Shown here: one piece after another, positions 24,816-32,886 of the stretch
Numbering within the stretch: the stretch's first letter is position 1
Layout of the letters: the number at the start of each line of letters is the position of its first letter
Assembly (NCBI RefSeq): GCF_018324685.1
Contig: NZ_AP023354.1
Coordinates: forward strand, 4,092,001-4,156,000
Source of the DNA: Actinocatenispora sera
GTDB lineage: Bacteria; Actinomycetota; Actinomycetes; Mycobacteriales; Micromonosporaceae
Reading direction: 5' to 3'
DNA length: 64,000 nt
Translations under genes and position numbers: made by a program
The notes under the pieces: model-generated
Told to the model about the DNA's origin: nothing
Seen by the model: the letters and a program-made list of their open reading frames with translations, nothing else
Database searches by the model: none

Positions 24816-24993
24816 GATCAGCTGGCGGAAGTCGACGCGGTCCGGTGGCGGGGCCGGGAACAACTGCGTCGAGGTGGGTACCGGCGCCGGGCCGGTGTTG
24901 GTGCGGGACACGAAAGATCGTGACGGCGGGACGTTGAGCGTGTCGCCGCGGGCGTTCCGGGCGTTCGTCGCCGCGGTGAAGACGCGGTACTGA
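24808..24993 (+). CDS. DUF397 family protein
   Basis: 61 residues with the family signature: ISWRKSTRSGGGAGNNCVEV at the start, VLVRDTKDRDGG in the middle, and LSVSPRAFRAFVAAVK at the end. It overlaps the XRE-DUF5753 gene. DUF397 proteins are small partners of these regulators, with BldB-like systems as the studied case; how they act is not settled. Confidence 0.92.
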   Translation: MGEISWRKSTRSGGGAGNNCVEVGTGAGPVLVRDTKDRDGGTLSVSPRAFRAFVAAVKTRY

Positions 24994-25035
24994 CGCCCCG
25001 AAGTCCGGCCGCACCCGGCTGGGTAGGGTGGTGCG

Positions 25036-25695
25036 GTGCGTCTGCTCATTGCGGTTTGTCAGGTCGACTACATCGGGCGGCTGACCGCCCACCTGCCGAT
25101 GGCGCCGCGGCTGATCCTCGTGAAGGCGGACGGTTCGGTGTCGGTGCACGCCGACGACCGGGCGTACAAGCCGCTCAACTGGATGAGCCCGCCGTGCCGG
25201 CTGACCGAGGAGCCCGGCCTGTGGCGCGTCATCAACAAGGCCGGTGAGGAGCTGCGCATCACCATCGACGAGGTGCTGCACGACTCCGAGCACACCCTCG
25301 GCAAGGATCCCGGGCTGCAGAAGGACGGCGTCGAGGCGCACCTGCAGGAGCTGCTGGCCGAGCACCCGGACACCTTCGGCGCCGGCTTCACCCTGGTACG
25401 CCGGGAGTACCCGACGGCGATCGGCCCGGTCGACCTGATGTGCCGGGACGCGTCCGGTGCGTCGGTGGCGGTGGAGATCAAGCGGCGCGGCGAGATCGAC
25501 GGCGTCGAGCAGCTGACCCGCTACCTGGAACTGCTCAACCGCGACCCGCTGCTCGCCCCGGTCGCCGGCATCTTCGCCGCGCAGGAGATCAAGCCGCAGG
25601 CCAAGGTGCTCGCCACCGACCGCGGCATCCGCTGCGTCACCGTCGACTACCACAAGCTGCGCGGCATCGGCTCCGACGAACTCACCCTCTTCTGA
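25036..25695 (+). CDS. nucS: Mismatch-specific endonuclease NucS/EndoMS
   Basis: 219 residues. Cuts both strands at mismatches (G-T, T-T, G-G) and provides non-canonical mismatch repair in actinobacteria and archaea that lack MutS-MutL. The N-terminal dimerisation domain starts [16 protein letters not shown]; the RecB-like nuclease core shows Asp133 (GPVDLMCRD) and Glu147-Ile-Lys149 (VEIKRRG). The C-terminus DELTLF resembles the beta-clamp-binding tail reported for this family. GTG start at 25036. In Mycobacterium nucS also lies near the atpC-murA region. Confidence 0.95.
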   Translation: MRLLIAVCQVDYIGRLTAHLPMAPRLILVKADGSVSVHADDRAYKPLNWMSPPCRLTEEPGLWRVINKAGEELRITIDEVLHDSEHTLGKDPGLQKDGVEAHLQELLAEHPDTFGAGFTLVRREYPTAIGPVDLMCRDASGASVAVEIKRRGEIDGVEQLTRYLELLNRDPLLAPVAGIFAAQEIKPQAKVLATDRGIRCVTVDYHKLRGIGSDELTLF

Positions 25696-25737
25696 CGGCT
25701 CGATCGTCGCGAGCCATTCCGGCGCCCCCTCCGGCGT

Positions 25738-25857
25738 GTTGATCAAGGGATCGCGATCTTGATCAAGGGATCGTGCCACCGCGACCTGGGACGACGTGTC
25801 CCGATCCCTTGATCAACCCTCGGATCCCTTGATCAACTCTCCCCTCCCTTGATCAAC
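25738..25857. repeat. Array of five TTGATCAAGGGA elements, two direct and three inverted
   Basis: The palindromic core TTGATCAA occurs at 25739, 25759, 25809, 25829 and 25849. The first two are followed by GGGATC, and the other three are preceded by the complement GATCCC or TCCC. Spacing within each group is exactly 20 bp. The two groups can pair into one long hairpin (25738-25772 with 25803-25837, loop of 30 nt). It lies 42 nt after nucS and directly before the RDD gene and may terminate transcription or bind a protein. Confidence 0.85.
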
Positions 25858-25861
25858 GGGG

Positions 25862-26602
25862 GTGGCGCGGCAAGGGGCTGGCGGGACGGACCGGGGCCGG
25901 CGGGTGGTTGCCGGGGTGGCTCATGATCTGACGGTGGTGACGACATCGAAGGGGCCGCGATCAGACCGGCGTACTGCCGATCTAGCGGTCGTGCGGCGTT
26001 GTGACCTGCCGCGATTGTGGGACATGCCGGGGTTGGTGTCCGGCGGGGCCGCGGCCGGCCGGCGGCTGACCGGTACGGCGGAAGGCGACGCGTGGCGGTT
26101 GGTGCGCCGCGCGGCCGGCACCCTCGGCGTCGGCCTGCACGGCGCGGCCGGCGGCGCGGCCGGCGGTGCGGCCGGCGGTGCGGCGCACGGCACGGCGGGC
26201 GGTGCGGCGCACGGTGCGGCACACCGTGCGGGCGGCGCCGGTCGTACGGTGCACGGTGCGGCCGGGGACCCGCGGTACCCGTCGCCGCGGGAGCTGCGCA
26301 AGGTGCTGTCGTTCGTGCTGGATCTGGTGCTGCACCTCGCGATCGGGGTGGGCGTCGCGGCGGCGTTGCTCCAGCTCGGGCAGCCGGCCGTGGTCTGCGC
26401 GGTCGCCGGACTGGTCGGGTTCGTGGTCGCGTCGGCGGTGCACCGGATCGCGGTGCAACGGCTGACCTCGGCGACGCTGGGCAAGGCGATCACCGGGCTG
26501 CGGATCATCCGGGACGACACCGGCGGGCCGGCGACGACCGGGCTGCTGGTCATGCAGTGGCTGTTCGGCGTGATCCTGATCGTGGCCGGCCTGTCCAGCT
26601 GA
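25862..26602 (+). CDS. RDD-family membrane protein with repetitive Gly/Ala/His leader
   Basis: 246 residues from the first GTG; a later start, such as ATG 26021, is equally possible, because the first 50 residues are low in information and run into the repeat array. The C-terminal 110 residues are an RDD-like domain: two hydrophobic helices (about 148-170, 175-195), the conserved TLGKAITGLRIIRDDTGG and a last helix (about 226-244). Residues about 93-130 are a GC-rich microsatellite translated as HGAAGGAAGG-type repeats. RDD proteins act as small transporters or membrane partners; a specific role is unknown. Confidence 0.72.
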   Translation: MARQGAGGTDRGRRVVAGVAHDLTVVTTSKGPRSDRRTADLAVVRRCDLPRLWDMPGLVSGGAAAGRRLTGTAEGDAWRLVRRAAGTLGVGLHGAAGGAAGGAAGGAAHGTAGGAAHGAAHRAGGAGRTVHGAAGDPRYPSPRELRKVLSFVLDLVLHLAIGVGVAAALLQLGQPAVVCAVAGLVGFVVASAVHRIAVQRLTSATLGKAITGLRIIRDDTGGPATTGLLVMQWLFGVILIVAGLSS

Positions 26603-26641
26603 CGCCGAGCCGAGTCGACGGCTGACCCTCCGACGTGGCGA

Positions 26642-27334
26642 TCAGGGGTGGACGAGGCCGTCGATGAGGCGGTCCAGGTTGCGGTCGAAGACCTCGTCGG
26701 CGTCGGTCGGCTGGGCCGGGGTCGACATCGCCCGGGCCAGGTGCGGGTAGTCGCCGCTGGCGAGCACGCCGGCGAGGTAGCTGGCCTGGTCGGCGCGCCA
26801 GCGTTCGATGAAGTCGCCGCCGTCGGTGCCGGCGCCGGCCGTCTCGGCGTAGGTGTACGCGAAGCCGTTGAGCAGCGGCACGATCTCCATCCCGGCCGCC
26901 GGCGTCACCCCGGCACGCTCCAGTATGGACAGTGCGAAGTCCAGGTACCGCAAGCCGTTCGGGCCCAGCGACGGCAGTCGGCGCAGCGCCGCGGACAGCC
27001 ACGGGTGCCGCTTCGCGGTCTGGTACTGGCTGCGCACGGTGGCGCGCAGGTCGGCCCGCCAGTCGTCGGTCGGTTCGGGCAGCGCCAGCTCGCCGGCCAC
27101 CTCGTCGATCATCAGGTCGTACAGCTGGTGCTTGCCCGGCACGTAGTTGTACAGCGACATCGTGCCGGCGCCGATCCGGCCGGCGATGCGGCGCATCGAC
27201 ACCGCGTCCAGCCCGTCCGCGTCGGCGATGGCGACGGCGGCGCGGGCGATGTCGCCGCGGGTGTGGGTCGGCCGCGGGCCGCGCGCGCCCCGCTCGGGCC
27301 GCAGCCAGATCACCGCCGGATGTTCGGACGACAC
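26642..27334 (-). CDS. TetR-family repressor of the DrrAB-type exporter
   Basis: 230 residues. Helix-turn-helix at about residues 25-70 (IARAAVAIADADGLDAVSMR, RIGAGTMSLYNYVPGK), then an Actinorhodin-type TetR C-terminal domain. GTG 27334 follows GGAGG by 9 nt. It diverges from the ABC transporter genes, and two matching palindromes lie between them, so it most likely represses both directions until an antibiotic-like ligand binds. Confidence 0.88.
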   Translation of the reverse strand: MSSEHPAVIWLRPERGARGPRPTHTRGDIARAAVAIADADGLDAVSMRRIAGRIGAGTMSLYNYVPGKHQLYDLMIDEVAGELALPEPTDDWRADLRATVRSQYQTAKRHPWLSAALRRLPSLGPNGLRYLDFALSILERAGVTPAAGMEIVPLLNGFAYTYAETAGAGTDGGDFIERWRADQASYLAGVLASGDYPHLARAMSTPAQPTDADEVFDRNLDRLIDGLVHP

Positions 27335-27379
27335 CGCCCACCACCTCCTCGGCGACAGCCTAGGAGACCCGCCATAGCA

Positions 27380-27430
27380 ACGTACAGAGTACGTAGTATT
27401 CTGGGGGCAGAAACAACGTACGACGTACCT
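27380..27430. promoter_or_regulatory. Two TetR operator palindromes, ACGTAC-N3-GTAC(G/C)T
   Basis: Site 1 (27380-27394) reads ACGTAC AGA GTACGT, perfect arms. Site 2 (27416-27430) reads ACGTAC GAC GTACCT, one mismatch. Their starts are 36 bp apart. Site 2 ends 13 nt before the exporter start codon and site 1 covers a TAGTAT hexamer usable as a -10 box, so binding would block transcription. Confidence 0.7.
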
Positions 27431-27443
27431 AGTGGAGGGCGGC

Positions 27444-28391
27444 ATGAACGACGACGCCACCGTCGTGGCCCGCGGGCTGCGCAAGCGCTACGGCGACACC
27501 GAGGCGCTGCGCGGGCTCGACCTGCGCGTACCGGCGGGGACAGTGACCGGCCTGCTCGGCGTCAACGGCGCCGGCAAGACCACCGCGGTCAAGATCCTCA
27601 CCACCCTGACCAGGCCGGACGCCGGCGAGGCGACGATCGCCGGGTACGACGTGGTGCGCGCGCCCGAGCAGGTGCGCCGGCGGATCGGGCTCACCGGCCA
27701 GCACGCCGCGGTCGATGACAAACTGACCGGCCGGGAGAACCTCGCGATCTTCGGCCGGCTGTACCGGCTCAGCGGCCGCGCCGCGCGCACCCGCGCCGAC
27801 GAGCTGCTCGCCGAACTCGACCTCGCCGACGCGGCCGACCGGGTCGTCTCCGGCTGGTCCGGCGGCATGCGGCGGCGCCTGGACCTCGCCGCCAGCCTGA
27901 TCGTGCGGCCACCCGTACTGTTCCTCGACGAGCCGACCACCGGGCTGGATCCGCGCAGCCGCAACGCGATCTGGGAGCGCGTCGCCGACCTCGTCGCCGC
28001 CGGCACCACCGTGCTGCTGACCACGCAGTACCTGGAGGAGGCGGACCGGCTCGCCGACCGGGTGGTGGTGCTCGCCGCCGGGCGCGCCCTGGCCGAGGAC
28101 AGCCCGGAGGCGCTCAAGCACGGGCTCGGCAGCACCGTCGAGGTCGTCGTCGCCGCCCCGTCCGCGCTCCCCGCGGCGACCCGGGTGCTGGCCGGGCTCA
28201 CCGGCGCCGAACCCGACGTCGAGCCGGACACGCTGCGGCTCACCGCGCGCGCCGGTACGCCGCTCGGGCTGCCCGCCGTCGTGCGCGAGCTCGACGCCGC
28301 CGGCGTGCCGGTGGTGGACGCGAGCGTGCACAAGCCGACCCTCGACGACGTCTTCCTGCACCTCACCGCGCCGGAAGCGAGCCTCGCATGA
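27444..28391 (+). CDS. DrrA-type ABC exporter ATPase
   Basis: 315 residues of the daunorubicin-resistance (DrrA) subfamily, powering export of hydrophobic drugs or natural products through a partner permease. Walker A LLGVNGAGKTT, Q-loop in IGLTGQHAAVDDKLTG, signature SGWSGGMRRRLDLAASL, Walker B VLFLDEPTTGLD and switch TTQYLEEAD are all intact. The DrrA-type C-terminal domain is present. ATG 27444 follows GGAGGGC. The permease gene lies 127 nt downstream, a gap wider than usual for this pair and containing two TCGAAGGGAG repeats. Confidence 0.93.
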   Translation: MNDDATVVARGLRKRYGDTEALRGLDLRVPAGTVTGLLGVNGAGKTTAVKILTTLTRPDAGEATIAGYDVVRAPEQVRRRIGLTGQHAAVDDKLTGRENLAIFGRLYRLSGRAARTRADELLAELDLADAADRVVSGWSGGMRRRLDLAASLIVRPPVLFLDEPTTGLDPRSRNAIWERVADLVAAGTTVLLTTQYLEEADRLADRVVVLAAGRALAEDSPEALKHGLGSTVEVVVAAPSALPAATRVLAGLTGAEPDVEPDTLRLTARAGTPLGLPAVVRELDAAGVPVVDASVHKPTLDDVFLHLTAPEASLA

Positions 28392-28518
28392 CCGCCGACC
28401 CGCCCTCGCACGGGCAACAGACGCACCCGTCGGCCCGGTCGACGGGCACCGTCGAAGGGAGCCGCGCGAGCGCGCCGCGGTTCCTCCCGCATGCGCCTGT
28501 CCTCGAAGGGAGTCCGAC

Positions 28519-29340
28519 ATGAGCCAGCTCAGCGGTACCGACAGCGGCCCCGCCCGGTTGAGCTGGGCGGTGCGCGACGGGATGACCATCGTCCGGCGCA
28601 ACGTGCTCTACCTGCGGCACGCGCCCGGCCTGGTGATCCTGATGGTCGCCGCGCCGATCGTGCTCACCCTGCTGTTCGGGTACGTGTTCGGCAGCGCCAT
28701 CCAGCTGCCCGGCGGCGGCGACTACCGGGAGTTCCTGGTGCCCGGGCTGTTCGCGATGGTCGCCGCGAACGGGGTCATCGGCGCCGCGTCCGTGGTCGCC
28801 ACCGACGCCGGACGCGGCGTGATGGACCGGTTCCGGTCGTTGCCCGCCTCCCGCCTCGCCGTACCGTTCGGGCACGCCGGCGCCGACTCCATCGGCGGCG
28901 CGATCGGGTTCGCCGGCATGGCACTCTGCGGCCTCGCCGTCGGCTGGCGGATCCGCGGCGGGGTGCTCGATGCGGTCACCGGCTTTGCCCTGCTGCTGCT
29001 CTTCCGGTACGCGGTGAGCTGGGTCGGCGTGTTCCTCGGCCTGTCGGTACGCAACGAGGCGGCCGCCGGGCAGCTGTCCATGCTGGTGATGCCGATCGGC
29101 ATGCTCGCCAACACGTTCGTGCCCACCGACGGGATGCCGGCCTGGCTGCGCACCGTGGCCGACTGGAACCCGGTCAGCGCCGTCGCCGCCGCCAGCCGGG
29201 ATCTGTTCGGCAACCCGACCGTGGCCGCACACGGCGCCTGGCCGATGGAGCACCCGGTCCTCGCCACGCTGGGCTGGTCCGCCCTGCTGCTCGCGGTCTT
29301 CGTCCCGCTCTCGGTCCGCCGCTACCGCACCGCCCGCTGA
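28519..29340 (+). CDS. DrrB-type ABC-2 exporter permease
   Basis: 273 residues with six predicted membrane helices (first about 40-62) and the ABC-2 family signature around GLFAMVAANGVIGAASVVAT and RFRSLPASR, where the coupling helix contacts the ATPase. ABC-2 motif MLANTFVPTDGMPAWLR lies before the last helices. It forms the exporter with the ATPase encoded upstream. The ATG at 28519 follows GAAGGGAG. Confidence 0.92.
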   Translation: MSQLSGTDSGPARLSWAVRDGMTIVRRNVLYLRHAPGLVILMVAAPIVLTLLFGYVFGSAIQLPGGGDYREFLVPGLFAMVAANGVIGAASVVATDAGRGVMDRFRSLPASRLAVPFGHAGADSIGGAIGFAGMALCGLAVGWRIRGGVLDAVTGFALLLLFRYAVSWVGVFLGLSVRNEAAAGQLSMLVMPIGMLANTFVPTDGMPAWLRTVADWNPVSAVAAASRDLFGNPTVAAHGAWPMEHPVLATLGWSALLLAVFVPLSVRRYRTAR

Positions 29341-29374
29341 CCCCAGCGGGCCGACCGCGAGGCCCGGGACCACC

Positions 29375-29490
29375 CCGCGGCGGATGCCCGCGGTCGGAGG
29401 TCAGCCGCGACCGGTGCCCGCGGCCCGGGTCCGGCCGCGCCGACGTGTCCGCGCTCGGGGCCGGCCGCGGCGGAGGCCTGCGATCGGGGG
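29375..29490 (-). repeat. 90-bp duplication of the aldehyde dehydrogenase gene end
   Basis: The sequence around the ALDH stop (29471-29505) recurs with about 85% identity at 29381-29415, a 90-bp shift, and includes the stop codon (TCA on the plus strand at 29491 and again at 29401). Shorter related units lie between. The array fills the space to the convergent permease gene. Confidence 0.6.
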
Positions 29491-31014
29491 TCAGCCGCGG
29501 CCGTGCAGGAGGCGGACGAGCTTGGGGATCAGGGCGTCGGTGCGCGGGCCGCGACGGAACGACATGATCGGCATCGGGGTGCGGAACCGGCGGCGCGCGA
29601 TCGCCTTCGGCCGGGCGAACTCGCGCAGCCCGTCGGCGCCGTGGATGCGGCCGAAACCGGAGTCGCCGACGCCGCCGAACGGCAGCGCCGGCAGCCCGAC
29701 GAAGCTCATCCCGCCGTTGATCGAGGTCATCCCGGACCGCAGCCGGGTCGCCACGTCCATCCCGGAACGGCGGGAGAACACCGCCGAACCCAGCCCGTAC
29801 GGGGTGGCGTTGGCGCGGCGGACCGCCTCGTCCAGGTCCGGTACCCGGGTGACCGTCAGGGTCGGCCCGAACGTCTCCTCGCGCACCGCGGCCGAGTCCT
29901 CCGGCACGTCGAGCAGGATCGTGGGATGCACGTACGGCGGGTCGACGGCGTCGTTGCCGCCGAGCACCGCGGTGCCGCCCCGTTCGAGCGCGTCGGCGAT
30001 GTGCCGGCGGATCACGCCGAGCTGGCCGGGCATGGTGATCGGGCCGATGTCCGCCCCGTCGTCCGAACCGACCCGCAGTGCCTTCGCCTTGGCCACCAGC
30101 TTGTCGACGAACGCGTCCGCGACCGCCTCGTGCACGTACACCCGCTCGATGCCGATGCAGGTCTGGCCGGCGTTGCTCATCCCGGCCCAGCAGGCGGCGT
30201 CGGCCGCGTCGTCGAGGTCGGCGTCGGCGGCGACGATCATCGCGTCCTTGCCGCCGCACTCCACCAGTACCGGGGTCAGCGTCTCGCTGCAGGCCGCCAT
30301 GACCTTCTTGCCGGTACCGGTGGAGCCGGTGAACGCGAGCTTGTCGACACCGGCCGCGCACAGCGCCGCCCCGGTGTCGCCGAGCCCGTGCACCACCTGG
30401 AACACCGGCTCGTCGCCGACCACCTCGGCGAACGAGTCGACCAGCCACTGCCCGACCGCCGGGGTGTACTCGCTGGGTTTGAACACGACCGCGTTGCCGG
30501 CGGCGAGTGCGTAGGCGATGGAGCCCATCGGGGTGAAGACCGGGTAGTTCCACGGGCCGATCACGCCGACCACGCCGAACGGCTGGTAGGTCACCAGGGC
30601 GCCCTGGTCGGGCAGCAGGATGTTGCCGCCGACCCGGCGCGGGCCGAGCACCCGGCGGGCGTGCCGGGCCGCCCACGCGACGTGGTCGATCGCCGCGGTG
30701 ATCTCGATGACCGCGTCGGCGACCGGCTTGCCGCCCTCGTCGTGCACCACCCGGGCCAGCTCCGGCATCCGGCGGGCCAGAGCGGCGCGCCACCGGCCGA
30801 GTCGCTCGGCCCGGCCGCCGAAGCCCAGCCCGGCCCACCAGCGGGCCGCCTCGCCGGCCCGCCGCACCGCGGCCCGGACGTCGGCGTCGTCGGCCACCGG
30901 GAACTCGCCCACAACCGCACCGGTCGCCGGGTGGGTGGACCGTAGCCGCCCGCCCACCACCACCGGCAGCCCCGGCGTCTCGGTATCCGCTGACTTGTGC
31001 ACCTCGGCGGTCAT
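29491..31014 (-). CDS. NAD(P)-dependent aldehyde dehydrogenase
   Basis: 507 residues of the ALDH superfamily, oxidising an aldehyde to its acid. The N-terminal cofactor domain shows VGVIGPWNYPVFTPMGSIA and FTGSTGTGKKV; the catalytic base is in LVECGGKD, and the nucleophile is Cys286 in AGQTCIGIERV. The C-terminal FGPTLTVTRVPD and GGVGDSGFGRIHG are also typical. The sequence is closest in feel to succinate-semialdehyde or coniferyl-type dehydrogenases, but the substrate cannot be read from the sequence. No metabolic partners are adjacent. Confidence 0.92.
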   Translation of the reverse strand: MTAEVHKSADTETPGLPVVVGGRLRSTHPATGAVVGEFPVADDADVRAAVRRAGEAARWWAGLGFGGRAERLGRWRAALARRMPELARVVHDEGGKPVADAVIEITAAIDHVAWAARHARRVLGPRRVGGNILLPDQGALVTYQPFGVVGVIGPWNYPVFTPMGSIAYALAAGNAVVFKPSEYTPAVGQWLVDSFAEVVGDEPVFQVVHGLGDTGAALCAAGVDKLAFTGSTGTGKKVMAACSETLTPVLVECGGKDAMIVAADADLDDAADAACWAGMSNAGQTCIGIERVYVHEAVADAFVDKLVAKAKALRVGSDDGADIGPITMPGQLGVIRRHIADALERGGTAVLGGNDAVDPPYVHPTILLDVPEDSAAVREETFGPTLTVTRVPDLDEAVRRANATPYGLGSAVFSRRSGMDVATRLRSGMTSINGGMSFVGLPALPFGGVGDSGFGRIHGADGLREFARPKAIARRRFRTPMPIMSFRRGPRTDALIPKLVRLLHGRG

Positions 31015-31337
31015 GCGGCGAGTGTAGGCCGAAACCGTACCGGGCGGTAACCGTCCCGCGGCCCGCCCGCCCGCCGTCGATCGGGCCCCGCCGCGCCGGC
31101 GGACGATGGCCGGCCCGTCGTGGCCCGGCGCCCAGCGCAGAGGCGACGCCGATCGGCCCGCCCGGGCGTCGGGCAGCCAGCCGGGCGCCGTGGCACGGCG
31201 GCGGTTCAGGCGCCGAGTGCGGGCGGGAAGACGGCCAGGACGTCGCGGCCCGGCGCCGGGGGAGAGTGCCGGTTCAGGCGCCGAGGACGCCGATGGCCGG
31301 TGTGTCGTGGCAGGGCGCCGGCGCAGCGGTGCCGGGT
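31015..31337. other. Intergenic region filled by decayed gene-end repeats
   Basis: 323 nt between two minus-strand genes. After about 80 nt of upstream sequence for the ALDH gene, the rest (about 31097-31334) consists of decayed copies of the 3' end of the gene at 31338-31850. No independent gene is supported, though plus- and minus-strand frames are open by composition. Confidence 0.6.
31203..31334 (-). repeat. Two 64-68-bp copies of the end of gene 31338-31850
   Basis: Copy A (31203-31270) and copy B (31271-31334) each begin, on the plus strand, with GGTTCAGGCGCC, as does the true gene end at 31335. That motif contains the complement of the stop codon. Copy A matches about 85% of the gene's last 60 nt, including GAAGACGGCCAGGACGTC. 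A further decayed copy starts near 31097. Confidence 0.75.
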
Positions 31338-31850
31338 TCAGGCGCCCAGTGCGAGCTGGAAGACGGCCAGGACGTCGTGGCGCAGCGCCGGCGGCGCGGC
31401 GGCGCAGATGCGCCGGGTGTCGGCGTGCGCGCTGCGGATCGACCCGCCGCGCCGGACCAGCCGCAGGTAACCCGCCGGGCTGCGGACCACCGCGTCGCCG
31501 CACCCGGCCGGTACGGCGGCGTCGGTCGCGGGGCTGCCCACGGTTCCGGCGGCGAGCCGGACGAGGCCCCGCACGTACCGGGAGTCGTGCAGGGCCCCGC
31601 GGTAGGCGACCAGCAGCGCGGTGTCGAAGTACTCCGGGCCGAACCTGTCCCGCCAGTCGGGGTCGAGCTCGACGTCGACCACCCGGTCGTCGGCCCCGAG
31701 CGTGACCCGGATCGTGCCGGACGGGTCGGCGCAGCGAAAGTACGACGGCGGCCGCTCGCCGAACGCGCGCACCTCGGAGATCGCCCACGCGCGCAGGTCG
31801 CGCCGGGCACCGTCGCGCCGTGGACGCGCCCGGACGTTGTTCACGGCCAT
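31338..31850 (-). CDS. Hypothetical protein with faint YbaB/EbfC resemblance
   Basis: 170 residues from ATG 31850, with AGGAGG about 10 nt upstream. The part GTIRVTLGADDRVVDVELDP followed by W-R-x(2)-FGPEYFDTALLVAY resembles the strand-strand-helix of YbaB/EbfC nucleoid-associated proteins, whose actinomycete relatives are often linked to type VII secretion. The C-terminal 60 residues do not match. The resemblance is weak. Its 3' end has been copied twice downstream. Confidence 0.6.
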   Translation of the reverse strand: MAVNNVRARPRRDGARRDLRAWAISEVRAFGERPPSYFRCADPSGTIRVTLGADDRVVDVELDPDWRDRFGPEYFDTALLVAYRGALHDSRYVRGLVRLAAGTVGSPATDAAVPAGCGDAVVRSPAGYLRLVRRGGSIRSAHADTRRICAAAPPALRHDVLAVFQLALGA

Positions 31851-31897
31851 GCTTCTGGTCCTCCTGCTGCGCTCGGCGCCGGTCCGCTGAACGGTAC

Positions 31898-32128
31898 TCA
31901 GCGTCGGCAACCGGACGCACGGGACGAGCAGGCCGTGTCCGGTCGATCATGTGGTATCGCGACAGCCCGCTCGGCGGTGGCGAGCCGGGCCGCCAGCGGC
32001 AGCACCGCGCGCCCGAGCGGATCGGCGAGTGCTGCCGCCAGCGGCAGCACCGCGAGCCCGAGCGGGTCGGCGAGCGCCGCCGCCAGCGTCCTGCCGGCCC
32101 GGGGTCGGTCGGCGAGGCCGACGATCAT
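31898..32128 (-). CDS. Possible small protein made of 15-residue repeats
   Basis: A 76-codon frame whose ATG overlaps the stop of the sulfotransferase-like gene (ATGA). Its middle is a 45-bp tandem repeat (starts at 31993, 32038, 32083) that translates, in this frame, to hydrophobic ADPLGLAVLPLAA-type units resembling a membrane helix. The exact multiple of three and the coupling favour translation, but it may equally be another intergenic repeat array that happens to be open. Confidence 0.3.
   Translation of the reverse strand: MIVGLADRPRAGRTLAAALADPLGLAVLPLAAALADPLGRAVLPLAARLATAERAVAIPHDRPDTACSSRASGCRR
31993..32095. repeat. 45-bp tandem repeat
   Basis: CCAGCGGCAGCACCGCG begins units at 31993 and 32038, and a partial CCAGCG unit begins at 32083; spacing is exactly 45 bp. 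The first two units differ at only a few positions. Confidence 0.75.
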
Positions 32129-32835
32129 GCCGGGACGAGCCGGTGCGCGCGCAGGCGGTCGTAGTAGGGGCGGTGGTGCGCGGCGAACTCGGCGAGCTGC
32201 GGCGTGTCGTGCACCGTGTGCGGGTACCGGGTGGCGGTCGCCGACAGACCGGTGGAGGCGGCCACGTCCGCGTGCCACTGCGCGGTGCGCCGCCATTCGC
32301 TGCGCTCGCCGGCGGGCCAGCGCAGCGCCTCGGGCCGGAAACTCAGCCCGACCGCGGCACAGTACGCGGCCATCGTCGCGTCCGGGTGCGCGGCGAGATC
32401 GGCCGCGTCGACCACCACCGGCGCGCTGTCGGCGTGCGCGGCGGCCGCGTCGTACAGCTCGGCCAGGTGCTCCAGCCCGATGTCGGCGCGGCACATGCCC
32501 GGGTCGATCGCGTAGAACGACGCGGCGATCTCGGCCGGGTCGCGGATCAGGAACGTGTGCCGCACCTGCGCGAGGAAGCGGTCGTCGGCGAGCACGGCCG
32601 GGTACCGGTTGTCGGTGGTGTCCTTGAAGAACACCCGGTCGGTGGCCGACGCCGTCCGCAGCGCCGCGATCAGCTCGGCGTGGCTGCGTACCGGTCCGGC
32701 CGGCCCGTCGGTCTCGCCGTGGTCGGCGACGTTGCAGAACGGTTCGTGCAGCGCGAGCAGGTCGCCGCGCTCGACCATGGCCCGGAAGAACGCGGTGGAC
32801 CTGGACCGCGGCGCGCTCCACAACGCGATGATCAT
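32125..32835 (-). CDS. Sulfotransferase-family protein
   Basis: 236 residues. The opening IALWSAPRSRSTAFFRAM is the 5'-phosphosulfate-binding loop of sulfotransferase-like P-loop proteins, and FLIRDPAEIAASFYAI is the 3'-phosphate-binding strand-helix with its RDP and Ser. Members transfer sulfate from PAPS, although many bacterial proteins of this short type have no proven substrate. No sulfate-activation genes are nearby. The stop overlaps the possible repeat protein. Confidence 0.82.
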   Translation of the reverse strand: MIIALWSAPRSRSTAFFRAMVERGDLLALHEPFCNVADHGETDGPAGPVRSHAELIAALRTASATDRVFFKDTTDNRYPAVLADDRFLAQVRHTFLIRDPAEIAASFYAIDPGMCRADIGLEHLAELYDAAAAHADSAPVVVDAADLAAHPDATMAAYCAAVGLSFRPEALRWPAGERSEWRRTAQWHADVAASTGLSATATRYPHTVHDTPQLAEFAAHHRPYYDRLRAHRLVPA

Positions 32836-32886
32836 CGTGCCTGTCTACCGAACCCCGGCCCGAGCCGCAACGCGGCACCGGCCGGG

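Noticed and set aside
20100-25000. Prophage or integrative element spanning the toxin-IS-XRE region
   Set aside because: No integrase, phage structural gene, tRNA target or flanking att repeat was found; only one IS and small accessory genes are visible.
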